This document shows positions 25,155 through 34,683 of a stretch of DNA of 64,000 nt, piece by piece. Position 1 is the first letter of the stretch. Every line of letters starts with the position of its first letter. The notes below the pieces were generated by a model. The model worked only from the letters and a program-made list of their open reading frames with translations, was not told where the DNA came from and did not search any database. This DNA is from Alloboseaceae bacterium BT-24-1 (GTDB taxonomy: Bacteria; Pseudomonadota; Alphaproteobacteria; Rhizobiales; Beijerinckiaceae): positions 897,175 to 961,174 of the forward strand of contig JAOYTL010000001.1 in NCBI GenBank assembly GCA_025846845.1. Reading direction: 5' to 3'. The translations under genes and the position numbers were made by a program.

Positions 25155-26134
25155 AGCGCATTGATCTTGTCGAGCATGCCCGGCGTCCAGCCCTTGGCCA
25201 GCTCGGATTCCAGATATTTCTTCTGAGCGAAGCCGCGGAAGGCCTTGAGATCGGGCGTATAGACCTCGAGCCCCTGCTTCTTGAAGAAGTCGACCAGCTC
25301 GGCCTCCTTGGCGAGATGCTCCTTGGTGCTCCAGTCGATCGCGGCGTCGGCGGCGGCCTGGAAGGCGGCCTGCTTCTTCGCATCCATCCCGTCCCAGACC
25401 CGCTTGGTGACGCAGAGCAGATCGAAGCCGACGAGGTGAGAGGTCAGGACGATCTGCGAGGAGACCTCGTAGAACTTCATGTTCTGGACGTTGGGCAGCG
25501 GGTTGTCCTGGCCGTCGATCGCGCCGCTCTGCAGCCCGGTATAGACCTCGGCATAGGCCATCGGCGTCGGGTTGGCGCCGAGCGACTGGCCGAGGAACTG
25601 CCAGGCATCGCCGCCGGGCATGCGCAATTTGACGCCGGCGAGATCGGCCGGAGTGCTGATCTTCTTTTTCGGCTTGAGGCCGACCTGGCGGGCGCCGAAA
25701 TAGGTCGGCCCGAGGATTTTGATGTTGAGCTTGTCCTCGGCCATCTTCTTGAGGTCGCGGCCGACATCGCTGGCGAAGACCTTCTTGAGATGGTCGGCGT
25801 CGCGGAAGAGATAGGCCGAGGTGACGATCGACCAGGCCGGGATCTGGTTCGAGACGTCCTGCGGCGCGATGTTCCCCATTTCGAGGTTGTTGCGCTGCAT
25901 GGCGACCAGCTCGGTGCCCTGCTTGAACAGGTTGCCACCATAATAGGGCTGGAGCGCAAAGTCGTCTTTGATGGCCTCGCCGAAGCGCTTCATCATCTCG
26001 GCGCGGATATCCTGCTCCGAGAACACCGCCGAGAAGCGCAGATTGGGCTTGCCCTGTGCGAGCGCGGCGCCGCCCGTCAGCGCCAGCGCGCCACCGGCCG
26101 CCAGCAGCATGCGCCTGTCGATACCCTGTTTCAT
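25151..26134 (-). CDS. dctP: TRAP transporter solute-binding protein DctP
   Basis: A 327-residue periplasmic binding protein with a Tat-like N-terminus (DRRMLLAAGGALALTGGAALAQ). The mature part has NLRFSAVFSEQD and the family's LRMPGGDAWQFLGQSLGANPTPMAYAEVYTGL segment, with the Arg that grips a carboxylate. The start at 26134 was chosen for GGGAGGA 7 bases upstream. It is the first gene of the TRAP-aroQ operon and is divergent from a GntR regulator. A carboxylated solute such as quinate or shikimate is plausible. Confidence 0.93.
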   Translation of the reverse strand: MKQGIDRRMLLAAGGALALTGGAALAQGKPNLRFSAVFSEQDIRAEMMKRFGEAIKDDFALQPYYGGNLFKQGTELVAMQRNNLEMGNIAPQDVSNQIPAWSIVTSAYLFRDADHLKKVFASDVGRDLKKMAEDKLNIKILGPTYFGARQVGLKPKKKISTPADLAGVKLRMPGGDAWQFLGQSLGANPTPMAYAEVYTGLQSGAIDGQDNPLPNVQNMKFYEVSSQIVLTSHLVGFDLLCVTKRVWDGMDAKKQAAFQAAADAAIDWSTKEHLAKEAELVDFFKKQGLEVYTPDLKAFRGFAQKKYLESELAKGWTPGMLDKINAL

Positions 26135-26213
26135 GCCGTTCCTCCCCGTGCGGGTTGGCCCCGCTTCGAAGCAGACCATGCCCAAGGCTCGATCAGCAAT
26201 CAACTGGTATTTT

Positions 26214-26240
26214 TGATTTCATCTGATGATCCTGATTTCA
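26214..26240. promoter_or_regulatory. TGATTTCA direct repeat, candidate GntR operator
   Basis: TGATTTCA occurs at 26214-26221 and 26233-26240 in an AT-rich stretch between dctP and the divergent gntR gene. Position fits a shared operator or promoter. There is no independent support. Confidence 0.35.
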
Positions 26241-26311
26241 CCATAACAATTGTGCGCACTCCGCTGCGCCGCTAAGCTGCGCCCTCTGCCGCAGTCCCAC
26301 ACGGATCAAGC

Positions 26312-26986
26312 ATGCTGAATTACGCGCCGCCGACCGCCTCGATCGGAGAACTCGCCTATCGCCGCATCCGGGCGGATATCGTCTTCGGGCGCCTCGCGCC
26401 GGCGCAGCGACTCAAGCTCGACGACCTGCGCGAGACCTATGGCACCAGCATCAGCACGCTGCGTGAGATCCTGAACCGGCTTTCGTCGGAAGGGTTGGTC
26501 GAGGCCGAGGGCCAGAAGGGCTTCATGGTCGCGCCGGTCTCCGCCAGCAATCTGAGCGAGATCGCGGCGCTGCGGCTACTGCTCGAAGGGCATGCCCTGG
26601 CGCAATCCTTCGCCACCGGGGACATGGAGTGGGAAGGCCGCGTCGTCGCCGCCCATCACAAGCTCGCTTTGATGGAAAGGCGCATGCTCGACAATGACCG
26701 CGCCGATCCCGAGCTCTGGAAGCGCTATGACTGGGAGTTCCATCATGCGCTGATCTCGGCCTGCGGCTCGCAGGTGCTGATGGAGACGCATGCCTCGATC
26801 TATGACCGCTATCTGCGTTATCAGATGGTCGCGGTGATCTTCCGCGGTGAGGCGGCGGCGCAGGAGCACCAGATCCTGCTCGACTGCGCGATGCAGCGCG
26901 ACATAGTCCGCGCCACGGATGTCCTGGCGACGCATATCAACGCCTGCGTCGAGCACACCCTCGCCGGAGGCAGCCTGCAAGGCTGA
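26312..26986 (+). CDS. GntR-family regulator, FCD (FadR) subfamily
   Basis: A 224-residue regulator. The winged helix-turn-helix covers about residues 10-75 (AYRRIRADIVFGRLAPAQRL, then STLREILNRLSSEGLVEAE). An all-helical FCD effector domain (about 85-215) follows, with a metal-binding pattern (ALAQ, HH at WEFHHALISACGS, and HINACVEHTL). FCD regulators usually sense organic acids. Divergent from the TRAP-aroQ operon, so it is the obvious local regulator. Confidence 0.92.
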   Translation: MLNYAPPTASIGELAYRRIRADIVFGRLAPAQRLKLDDLRETYGTSISTLREILNRLSSEGLVEAEGQKGFMVAPVSASNLSEIAALRLLLEGHALAQSFATGDMEWEGRVVAAHHKLALMERRMLDNDRADPELWKRYDWEFHHALISACGSQVLMETHASIYDRYLRYQMVAVIFRGEAAAQEHQILLDCAMQRDIVRATDVLATHINACVEHTLAGGSLQG

Positions 26987-27018
26987 AGCTGCAGCCGCGT
27001 GTCAGCTCAAAAGCAAAA

Positions 27019-27046
27019 GCCCGCTCCACAGCTTTGCGGAACGGGC
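27019..27046. terminator. terminator between gntR and glpX
   Basis: Stem GCCCGCTCC/GGAACGGGC with one mismatch. On the minus strand it is followed by TTTTGCTTTT, fitting the end of the glpX transcript. It may serve convergent gntR too. Confidence 0.7.
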
Positions 27047-27071
27047 GTTGCGATCGCAGCAGGTCCAGCGC

Positions 27072-28070
27072 TCAGTCGAGCTGGAACTTCGAGAACTCGC
27101 GGTGCTCGCCATAGATGCGGCGGACGGTGCCGGTGATCGAGCGGTAGACGATCGTCTCGGTCTCGATCACGTCGGGCCCGAAGCGCACGCCCGAAAGCAT
27201 GCCGCCATCGGTGACGCCAGTGGCGCAGACGATGACGTCGCCCGAGGCCATCTCGGCCATGTCGTATTTATGGTTCGGGTCCTTGACGCCCATGGTCGCG
27301 GCGCGAGCCCGCTTCTCCTCGGTGTCGAGGATCAGGCGGCCCTGCATCTGGCCACCGACGCAGCGCAGCGCCGCGGCGGCGAGCACGCCCTCTGGAGCGC
27401 CGCCAATGCCGAGATAGAGGTCGATGCCGGTCTTCTCCGGCTCGGTGCAGAAGATCACGCCGGCGACGTCACCATCGGTGATCAGGCGGATCGAGGCGCC
27501 GGTCTTGCGGACTTCCGCGATCAGCTTCTCGTGGCGCGGCCGATCCATGATCAGCGTGTTGATCTCGTGCGGCTTCACGCCCTTGGCCCGGGCCAGCGCG
27601 TTGATGTTGTCAGCGGCGGAGGCGTCGAGATCGACGATGCCGGTCGGATAGCCCGGGCCGATCGCGATCTTGTTCATGTAGACGTCGGGGGCATAGAGCA
27701 GCTGGCCGGCGCCGGCCATCGCCATCACCGCGATCGAACCCGGCATATCCTTGGCGCAGAGCGTCGTACCCTCGAGCGGGTCGACGGCGATGTGGACCTT
27801 GGGACCCTGCTTGTTGCCGACCTTCTCGCCGATATAGAGCATCGGCGCCTCGTCGCGCTCGCCCTCGCCGATGACGATCTCGCCGTCGATCGGCAGGCGG
27901 TTGAGCTCGCGCCGCATCGCATCGACCGCAGCCTGGTCGGCGGCCTTCTCGTCGCCATGGCCGCGCAGGCGGGCTGCGGCGACGGCTGCACGCTCGGTGA
28001 CGCGCACGAGTTCCATCGAGAGATAGCGCTCGATGATCTGGTCGGGGGAGATACGGAGATCGACGGACAT
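27072..28070 (-). CDS. glpX: class II fructose-1,6-bisphosphatase
   Basis: A 332-residue lithium-sensitive phosphatase of gluconeogenesis and, in some alphaproteobacteria, of the Calvin cycle. Motifs seen are GEGERDEAPMLY, DPLEGTTLCA with the metal Asp/Glu, and SIRLITDGDVAG. Length is typical. It follows hom by about 98 bases on the same strand, an arrangement (aminotransferase-hom-glpX) common in this order. Confidence 0.96.
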   Translation of the reverse strand: MSVDLRISPDQIIERYLSMELVRVTERAAVAAARLRGHGDEKAADQAAVDAMRRELNRLPIDGEIVIGEGERDEAPMLYIGEKVGNKQGPKVHIAVDPLEGTTLCAKDMPGSIAVMAMAGAGQLLYAPDVYMNKIAIGPGYPTGIVDLDASAADNINALARAKGVKPHEINTLIMDRPRHEKLIAEVRKTGASIRLITDGDVAGVIFCTEPEKTGIDLYLGIGGAPEGVLAAAALRCVGGQMQGRLILDTEEKRARAATMGVKDPNHKYDMAEMASGDVIVCATGVTDGGMLSGVRFGPDVIETETIVYRSITGTVRRIYGEHREFSKFQLD

Positions 28071-28167
28071 GGGGGACTCCCTAAGCGCGATTAGCGATGG
28101 GCCGAGGCAAATGGCGAACGGACTGGCGAGGATATGGCGAAGTCGCGGATGACCACACCTACCATGC

Positions 28168-29514
28168 TCATTCCCGCTCGATACGGATGACTTGCGGCGC
28201 TTCTGCGATGTGGCCGTCGGCGCTGACCTTCTCCAGCGCGGCGCGGATCGCCCGCTCGCTGGTGGCGTAGGTGATCAGCACGACAGGAACCGGCGCACCG
28301 GAACGCCCGCCAGGATCGCGCTGGGCGGCGCTCTCGGAACGGCGCTGGACGATGCTCTCGAGCGAGATGTCGGCTTCCGCCATGCGGGTCGCGATTGCGG
28401 CCGCGGCGCCGGGACGGTCGGCGACGGCGAGGCGGATGTAATAGCCGCCTTCATGGCGCTGCATCGGCGCCCGCGTCGGCTGCTCCAGCCGGGCGACCGG
28501 CATGCCGAAGGGCTGGCCGGCGGTGCCGCGGGCGACGTCGGCGATATCGGCGATCACGGCCGAGGCGGTTGGCCCACCGCCGGCGCCGGGGCCGACCAAG
28601 GTGATCTCGCGCACCGCATCGGCGTCGATGGTCACCGCATTGGTGACGCCCATCACCTGCGCGATCGCGGACGACTTCGGCACCATGGTCGGGTGCACGC
28701 GCTGCTCGATGCCGGTCTTGGTGCGTTCGGCGACGCCGAGCAGCTTGATCCGGTAGCCGAGCTCGTCGGCCATCTTGAGATCGAGCGGTGTGATCGAGGA
28801 AATGCCTTCGACATGAATCGCTTCGGCGTCGATCTTCGTGCCGAAGGCGAGGCTGGTCAGGATGGCGAGCTTGTGGGCGGTGTCGAAGCCTTCGACGTCG
28901 AAGGTCGGGTCCGCCTCGGCATAGCCGAGCCGCTGGGCGTCCTTCAGGCAGGCCTCGAAGGTCAGCCCTTCCAGCTCCATGCGCGAGAGGATGTAATTGC
29001 AGGTGCCGTTGAGGATGCCGTAGAGCCGGCTGACATTGTTGCCCGAGAGCGCTTCGCGCAACGTCTTGACCACCGGGATGCCGCCGGCCGAGGACGCTTC
29101 GAAGGCAAGCGCCGCACCATTGGCCTCGGCGAGCTCGGCGAGCGCGACGCCATGCGCGGCGAGCAGCGCCTTGTTGGCGGTGACGACGTGCTTGCCGGCA
29201 GAAAGCGCAGTCTCGACGGCCTGCTTGGCCGGGCCGTCCGAGCCGCCGATCAATTCGACCAGACAATCGATTTCAGGGGAAGCCGCGAGCGCGACTGGAT
29301 CATCGAACCAGGTGAAGCCGGAGAGATCGATACCGCGGTCGCGGTTGCGATCACGGGCCGAGACCGCCGTCACCCGGATCGGCCGGCCGCAACGCGCGGC
29401 GAGCGCGTTCTCCTGGCGCTTCAGAATGCCGGCGACCGCCGCGCCGACTGTTCCCAGGCCGGCGATGCCGACGCGCAGGGGCCTGATCTCGGAGGGAGCA
29501 GCGTGCATGGTCAT
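28168..29514 (-). CDS. hom: homoserine dehydrogenase
   Basis: A 448-residue NAD(P)-dependent enzyme converting aspartate semialdehyde to homoserine for methionine and threonine synthesis. The Rossmann motif is VGIAGLGTVGAAVAGIL at about 17-33. The catalytic region contains SSAGGIPVVKTLRE and LNGTCNYILSRM. A C-terminal ACT domain (about 365-440, RLAVADRPGAAAAIA) would give threonine feedback. The start at 29514 was selected because residues before it look random; 29508 is an alternative. It lies just after a small membrane-protein gene and downstream of the aminotransferase on the same strand. Confidence 0.96.
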   Translation of the reverse strand: MTMHAAPSEIRPLRVGIAGLGTVGAAVAGILKRQENALAARCGRPIRVTAVSARDRNRDRGIDLSGFTWFDDPVALAASPEIDCLVELIGGSDGPAKQAVETALSAGKHVVTANKALLAAHGVALAELAEANGAALAFEASSAGGIPVVKTLREALSGNNVSRLYGILNGTCNYILSRMELEGLTFEACLKDAQRLGYAEADPTFDVEGFDTAHKLAILTSLAFGTKIDAEAIHVEGISSITPLDLKMADELGYRIKLLGVAERTKTGIEQRVHPTMVPKSSAIAQVMGVTNAVTIDADAVREITLVGPGAGGGPTASAVIADIADVARGTAGQPFGMPVARLEQPTRAPMQRHEGGYYIRLAVADRPGAAAAIATRMAEADISLESIVQRRSESAAQRDPGGRSGAPVPVVLITYATSERAIRAALEKVSADGHIAEAPQVIRIERE

Positions 29515-29582
29515 GGCCGGCGGGGTCGCATGAGGCGCGCGGGGAGTCAACGGCGATGGCCCGCCGGAAGCACTGCTTCGCC

Positions 29583-30014
29583 TCACTCGAAGCGGCAGAC
29601 CACCTCGGCGGCGAGCTTGTGGACCTTGCCGTTCTCGAAGCCGAGATACAGGCGCAGCAGCTGATTGCCGAAGGCGGTGATCTTGATGGTGCGCAGCGCC
29701 TCGAGGCTGTCACCGTCCGCCACGGTGGAGTTCTCGTCGACCGGCTTCCAGAACCAGGGCTTCGGTGCCCGGATCACGGTCTGCGCCAGGAGCTGCTCGG
29801 CCTCGGCGCGGCCCATGCCGTTCGGAAAATACTTCGTCACGATCTCGGTGGCGTCTCGGCCGCATTCGCGCGCCCGCGTCGCGGTCAGCACCTCTGCGAT
29901 CAGGGGCGAATCGGTATCCGCGCTGCGGCCACGCGAGAAATCATAGGTCGCGAACAGGCAGACCAGTGCGAACAGGCCGAAAACGATCCCGATCAACCGA
30001 CCTTTCGAGATCAT
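29583..30014 (-). CDS. small membrane-anchored protein of unknown function
   Basis: A 143-residue protein with one N-terminal hydrophobic helix (LIGIVFGLFALVCLFATY) and a soluble remainder outside the membrane with two Cys (ECGRD, VVCRFE) that could pair. I do not recognise the family. It lies between the aminotransferase and hom on the same strand, so it is probably part of that transcript. A palindromic repeat separates it from the aminotransferase. Confidence 0.7.
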   Translation of the reverse strand: MISKGRLIGIVFGLFALVCLFATYDFSRGRSADTDSPLIAEVLTATRARECGRDATEIVTKYFPNGMGRAEAEQLLAQTVIRAPKPWFWKPVDENSTVADGDSLEALRTIKITAFGNQLLRLYLGFENGKVHKLAAEVVCRFE

Positions 30015-30105
30015 GGCGTACTCTTCGTCCCAGCTATCCGCCCCGCCGCCTGCGTTCCCATGTTTTGGCGGCCCGGTCCAGTGCCGGCGCGCAACACCGC
30101 CTCCG

Positions 30106-30191
30106 CGTCATTGCGAGGAGCACAGCGACGAAGCAAACCAGGAGCCGTGGGGCGAGATCTTCTGGATTGCTTCGCCGCGCTCGCAATGACG
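30106..30191. repeat. palindromic repeat CGTCATTGCGAG...CTCGCAATGACG
   Basis: Perfect 12-bp terminal inverted arms, with a second pair of inner arms (GAAGCAAACCAG and CTGGATTGCTTC). This 86-base element matches a dispersed intergenic repeat type seen widely in alphaproteobacteria. Confidence 0.8.
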
Positions 30192-30216
30192 ATGCAACGG
30201 GGCGAAGGCCTACGCC

Positions 30217-31437
30217 CTACCCAGCCTTCGGCATCTGGATGACGTTGTGCAGGGTCTGGTCGGCGCTCTTCAGGAAGCGGCCGACATTGCGCGCCGCCTG
30301 GCGGATGCGCTGCTCGTTCTCGACAATGGCGATGCGGACGTAATCGTCGCCATGCTCGCCGAAGCCGATGCCCGGCGCGACCGCGACCTCGGCCTTCTCG
30401 ATCAGCAGCTTGGAGAACTCCAGTGAGCCGAGATGGCGGAACTTCTCCGGGATCGGCACCCAGGCGAACATCGAGGCCTGCGGCGCCGGGAACTCCCAGC
30501 CGGCCTTGCCGAAGCTCTCGACCAGCGCGTCGCGGCGTTTGCGATAGATCTCGCGCATCTCGCGGATGCAATCGTCCGGGCCGTTGAGCGCCGCCGCCGC
30601 GGCGACCTGGATCGGCGTATAGGCGCCGTAGTCGAGATAGGACTTCACCCGCGCCAGCGCCGCCAGCAGCCGCTCGTTGCCGACAGCGAAGCCCATGCGC
30701 CAGCCGGCCATGGAAAAGGTCTTCGACATCGAGGTGAATTCGACGGCGACGTCGACCGCGCCCTGCACCTGCAGCATCGAGGGCGGTGGATCGTTCTCGT
30801 CGAAATAGACTTCGGCATAGGCCAGGTCGGAGAGCAGGATCAGCTCGTGCCGCTTCGCGAAGGCGACGAGGTCGCGATAGAAGTCGAGCGAGGCGGTATA
30901 GGCCGTCGGGTTCGCCGGATAGCAGGTGACCAGCGCGATCGGCTTCGGCACGGAATGGGCCATCGCCCGCTCCAGCGCCGGGAAGAAAGCCGGGGTCGGC
31001 TCGGCCGGGACCGAGCGGATCACGCCGCCCGCCATCAGGAAGCCGAAGGCATGGATCGGGTAGCTCGGATTGGGCACGAGCACGACGTCACCCGGGCCGG
31101 TGATGGCCTGCGCCATATTGGCGAAGCCTTCCTTCGAGCCGAGCGTGGCGACGACCTGCGTGTCGGGATTGAGAGTCACGCCGAAGCGGCGCTGATAGTA
31201 GTGGGCCTGGGCGCGGCGCAGCCCTGCAATGCCCTTGGAGGCGGAGTAACGGTCGGTGCGCGGCTTGCCGGCAGTCTCGACCAGCTTCTCGATGACGTGC
31301 TTGGGTGCAGGCAGATCGGGATTGCCCATGCCGAGATCGATGATGTCGACGCCCTTGGCGCGCTCGGCTGCCTTGATCTTGTTGACCTGTTCGAAAACGT
31401 AGGGCGGCAGGCGCTTGATGCGGTGGAAGTCGGTCAT
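30217..31437 (-). CDS. PLP-dependent aminotransferase (AlaC / LL-diaminopimelate aminotransferase-like)
   Basis: A 406-residue fold-type I aminotransferase. The substrate-binding segment is IIDLGMGNPDLPAP, PLP-binding residues are in CYPANPTAYTAS and SDLAYAEVYFD, and the Schiff-base Lys is in SMSKTFSMAGWRMGF. The C-terminal Arg region is GDDYVRIAIVENEQRIRQA. AlaC-type enzymes transfer amino groups between glutamate and pyruvate, and annotation as diaminopimelate aminotransferase is common but uncertain. It is upstream of hom and glpX on the same strand. Confidence 0.92.
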   Translation of the reverse strand: MTDFHRIKRLPPYVFEQVNKIKAAERAKGVDIIDLGMGNPDLPAPKHVIEKLVETAGKPRTDRYSASKGIAGLRRAQAHYYQRRFGVTLNPDTQVVATLGSKEGFANMAQAITGPGDVVLVPNPSYPIHAFGFLMAGGVIRSVPAEPTPAFFPALERAMAHSVPKPIALVTCYPANPTAYTASLDFYRDLVAFAKRHELILLSDLAYAEVYFDENDPPPSMLQVQGAVDVAVEFTSMSKTFSMAGWRMGFAVGNERLLAALARVKSYLDYGAYTPIQVAAAAALNGPDDCIREMREIYRKRRDALVESFGKAGWEFPAPQASMFAWVPIPEKFRHLGSLEFSKLLIEKAEVAVAPGIGFGEHGDDYVRIAIVENEQRIRQAARNVGRFLKSADQTLHNVIQMPKAG

Positions 31438-31587
31438 CTCGGCAACAGGTCCTTGCGGATCGCCGCCTCGGAAGGCAGTCGATCACATTCTTGCGTTGGG
31501 ATGCCTTACCACCGCAGCTTTCGCCCCGACAGAGCAAAATAAGCAAGATTCATCGAAAGCGACCCGATGTCGCCGCGGCGTAACGTT

Positions 31588-32214
31588 TCAGGCCGGCGGA
31601 ATGAAGGGCTGGCTGATCGCCTGGAAGACATCGAGCGCCTCGCAGCGGGCCGAGTGCGCCGCCAGGGCGGGATAATCGCTCAGGACCACGAGATCAGGAT
31701 GCGCATCGCTGGCGAAGCGCAAGGCGCAGGCGAGCGCGATGTCGGCGTGGCCGATACGGTCGTCGAACCACCAGTCGCCGGCGCGCTCGGCTCGTTCCCG
31801 CTCCAGGGCGGCGAGAACGCCTCCGATCTGGCCGCGGCAGCGCCCCGCCCAGACCTCGGAGACCTGATCATGCAGCCGCAACTCGTAGAACAGGCTGACT
31901 GCCTTCTCGGCCAGGCCCATCGCCAGCCCGGCAACGCGCAGCGCCCGATGGCGCGCCGGCTCCTGCCGAGGGAACAAGGCGCGTTCGGCCGGAACCAGGC
32001 TGTCGAGATAGTCGAGCACGGCATGGCTCTCGACCAGCACGAGCCCGTCATCGAGCGCGAGCGTCGGCACCCGGACCAGCGGATTGAGCGGCGCGATCCT
32101 CTCGCTGTCGCCGAAGACCGACCAGGGCCGATGCTCGAAGGGCAGTTCGTAGAGCGTCAGCGCGATGCCGACGCGGCGCACGAAGGGCGAATCATACTGG
32201 CCGATCAGGATCAT
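31588..32214 (-). CDS. glutathione S-transferase family protein
   Basis: A 208-residue protein with a thioredoxin-fold N-terminal half (ILIGQYDSPFVRRVGIAL, NPLVRVPTLALDDG, then VESHAVLDYL for glutathione gamma-glutamyl contact). An all-helical C-terminal half has DRIGHADIALACALRF, the N-capping box of GSTs. Substrate unknown. Single gene on the minus strand. Confidence 0.9.
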   Translation of the reverse strand: MILIGQYDSPFVRRVGIALTLYELPFEHRPWSVFGDSERIAPLNPLVRVPTLALDDGLVLVESHAVLDYLDSLVPAERALFPRQEPARHRALRVAGLAMGLAEKAVSLFYELRLHDQVSEVWAGRCRGQIGGVLAALERERAERAGDWWFDDRIGHADIALACALRFASDAHPDLVVLSDYPALAAHSARCEALDVFQAISQPFIPPA

Positions 32215-32299
32215 TGCGGAGGCTCCAGCGCGAGGACCGCGATTGGAGCTGCCCGGCCAACATCAGGCAAGCCACGTCGCGCGCAGTCGTCCCCTCATT

Positions 32300-32659
32300 T
32301 TACGGCAGCGGCGGGGGAGCAGGCGGCGGTGCCGGTGGTGGCAGGACCTTGCCGAGATCCTGCGCCTGCGTGCCGGCAGCCTCGTTTGAAGTCCGCTTGG
32401 CTTCAAGCTCGGCTTCGAGCTTCTTGAACTCGTCGACGGTCTTGCGCTTGGCTTCGCGCGAGACAGTCGTGCCGATCGGGATGTATCTCGGGTCTTGCGG
32501 CCGCGTCTCGACCACGAACGGCTTCGGCTCGCCCGGCGTAGTCGCGAAATCGGTCATTTCGGCGACGCCGCGGGCGGCTCCGCAGCCGCCAAGCACAGCT
32601 CCAACGAGCAGGACGATCCCGACCGCCTTGAGCGAGATTTCAGTCCGCCTGTCAGCCAT
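32300..32659 (-). CDS. small lipoprotein of unknown function
   Basis: A 119-residue protein whose N-terminus (LKAVGIVLLVGAVLGGCG) is a lipoprotein signal with lipobox VLGGC. The rest is hydrophilic, with a charged helical stretch (REAKRKTVDEFKKLEAELEA) and a proline-rich tail. The start at 32659 places a normal-length signal before the lipobox; 32689 would add ten residues. Divergent from phaC. Confidence 0.75.
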   Translation of the reverse strand: MADRRTEISLKAVGIVLLVGAVLGGCGAARGVAEMTDFATTPGEPKPFVVETRPQDPRYIPIGTTVSREAKRKTVDEFKKLEAELEAKRTSNEAAGTQAQDLGKVLPPPAPPPAPPPLP

Positions 32660-32766
32660 TGCCCTGCTTCCGCAAAATTTCTTTGTCACTCATACCGGTT
32701 AGGTCCTTAATGGGTCCAAAATGGGGAGTGCAACTCCTGCGTAAGGCTACCGAGGGGAGCGTCGCC

Positions 32767-34608
32767 ATGTGTCCGCCTGCTGACGAGAAGGGCAAAGCCG
32801 GCCACAAGGCAACCGAAACGCCGTTCGCCGACCTGCCGCCCGTGCCCGACTTCGAATCGATGGCGCAGAACATGGGCAAGCTGGTCGAGCACGCCGGCAA
32901 GGTGACGGCTGCCTATCTGAAACCGATCGAGCGCGGCGAGGCCAAGACCGGCCAGGCCGACGAGGCGAGCGAAATGGTCAAGGTGCTTGGCCGCGTCGCC
33001 GAGCGCTGGATCAGTGATCCCCAGAAGATCATCGAGGCTCAAGGCGCGCTCACCAGCGACTTCCTCAGCCTGTGGAGCGCGACGCTGAAGCGCCTCGGCG
33101 GCGAGCAGGTCGAGCCGGTGATCGCGCCCGAGAAGCGGGACGCCCGCTTCGCCGATCCCGAATGGAACACCCATCCGGTCTTCGACTTCGTCAAGCAGGC
33201 CTATCTTCTGACCACGCGCTGGGCCGAAGGCATGGTCGAGCAGGCCGACGATCTCGATCCGCATACGCGCGACAAGGCCCGCTTCTACGTCAAGCAGATC
33301 GCCGGGGCCCTCTCCCCCTCCAATTTCGTCGCGACCAATCCAGAGTTGCTGCGCGAGACCATGGCGCAGAACGGCGAGAACCTGGTGCGCGGCATGAAGA
33401 TGCTGGCCGAGGATGTCGAGGCCGGCGGCGGCGAGCTCAAGATCCGGCAATCCGATGCCGGCGCCTTCGAGGTCGGCGTCAACATCGCGACGACGCCGGG
33501 CAAGGTCATCTATCGCAACGACATCATCGAACTGATCCAGTATGCGCCGGCGACCGAGACGGTGCTGAAGCGGCCGCTGCTGATCGTGCCGCCCTGGATC
33601 AACAAGTTCTACATCCTCGATCTCAACGCGGAGAAGAGCTTCATCCGCTGGTGCGTCAGCCAGGGACTGACCGTGTTCTGCATTTCCTGGGTCAACCCGG
33701 ATCACCGGCACGCACTCAAGGATTTCGAGAGCTATATGCGCGAAGGCATATTCGCTGCGCTCGAGGCGATCGAGCAGGTGACCGGCGAGAAGCAGGTTTC
33801 GACGATCGGCTATTGCGTCGGCGGGACGCTGCTGGGCGTCACCCTCGCCTACATGGCCGCGGTGAAGGACAAGCGCATCGCCAGCGCGACCTTCTTCACC
33901 ACCCAGGTCGACTTCAGCCAGGCCGGCGAGCTCGCGGTCTTCGTCGACGAGGAGCAGATTCGCGCCGTCGAGGAGCAGATGGCCGAGCGCGGCTATCTCG
34001 ACGGCGCGCGCATGTCGGGCGCCTTCAACATGCTGCGGCCGAACGACCTGATCTGGTCCTATGCCGTCAACAACTACCTGAAGGGTAAGGCGCCGACCGC
34101 CTTCGACCTGCTCTACTGGAATTCGGATTCGACCCGGATGCCGGCGGCGAACCACTCCTTCTATCTGCGCAACTGCTATCTCGAGAACAAGCTGAGCAAG
34201 GGCGAGATGCGTCTCGGCGGCAAGCTGCTCGACCTCAAGAAGGTGACGATCCCGGTCTATAACCTGGCGGCCCGCGAGGACCATATCGCGCCGGCGAAGT
34301 CGGTCTTCCTCGGCTCGCAGAGCTTCGGCGGTCCGGTCGACTACGTCATGGCCGGCTCGGGCCATATCGCCGGCGTGGTCAACCCGCCGAACAAGGTCAA
34401 GTACCAGTTCTGGACCGGCCCGAAGCCCGAAGGCGCCTTCGATGACTGGATCGGGAAGACACAGGAGCATCCGGGCTCCTGGTGGCCGCATTGGCTCGCC
34501 TGGCTGGAGAAGCAGGCGCCCAAGCGCGTCAAGCCGCGCATCCCCGGCGACGGTCCCCTGCCCGCGCTGGAGGACGCGCCCGGAAGCTATGTGAAGATCA
34601 GGGCTTAG
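32767..34608 (+). CDS. phaC: class I poly(3-hydroxyalkanoate) polymerase
   Basis: A 613-residue PHA synthase polymerising (R)-3-hydroxyacyl-CoA into storage granules. The N-terminal PhaC_N domain covers about 110-280. The catalytic domain has the lipase-like box GYCVGG with the nucleophilic Cys, the Asp in REDHIAP, and the His in GSGHIAGVVNPP. Length is normal for the class I enzyme (about 590). The start at 32767 was chosen for GAGGGGAGCG upstream; the frame is open to 32659. Single gene with a terminator behind it. No phasin or phaAB genes are close. Confidence 0.96.
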   Translation: MCPPADEKGKAGHKATETPFADLPPVPDFESMAQNMGKLVEHAGKVTAAYLKPIERGEAKTGQADEASEMVKVLGRVAERWISDPQKIIEAQGALTSDFLSLWSATLKRLGGEQVEPVIAPEKRDARFADPEWNTHPVFDFVKQAYLLTTRWAEGMVEQADDLDPHTRDKARFYVKQIAGALSPSNFVATNPELLRETMAQNGENLVRGMKMLAEDVEAGGGELKIRQSDAGAFEVGVNIATTPGKVIYRNDIIELIQYAPATETVLKRPLLIVPPWINKFYILDLNAEKSFIRWCVSQGLTVFCISWVNPDHRHALKDFESYMREGIFAALEAIEQVTGEKQVSTIGYCVGGTLLGVTLAYMAAVKDKRIASATFFTTQVDFSQAGELAVFVDEEQIRAVEEQMAERGYLDGARMSGAFNMLRPNDLIWSYAVNNYLKGKAPTAFDLLYWNSDSTRMPAANHSFYLRNCYLENKLSKGEMRLGGKLLDLKKVTIPVYNLAAREDHIAPAKSVFLGSQSFGGPVDYVMAGSGHIAGVVNPPNKVKYQFWTGPKPEGAFDDWIGKTQEHPGSWWPHWLAWLEKQAPKRVKPRIPGDGPLPALEDAPGSYVKIRA

Positions 34609-34683
34609 CGCGGCCCCGTTCGATGCCCAGCAGCTAAGCCGCTTTCCCGGAGTGGTGAAACAGCCCGTTCCCCGAAACAAAAA

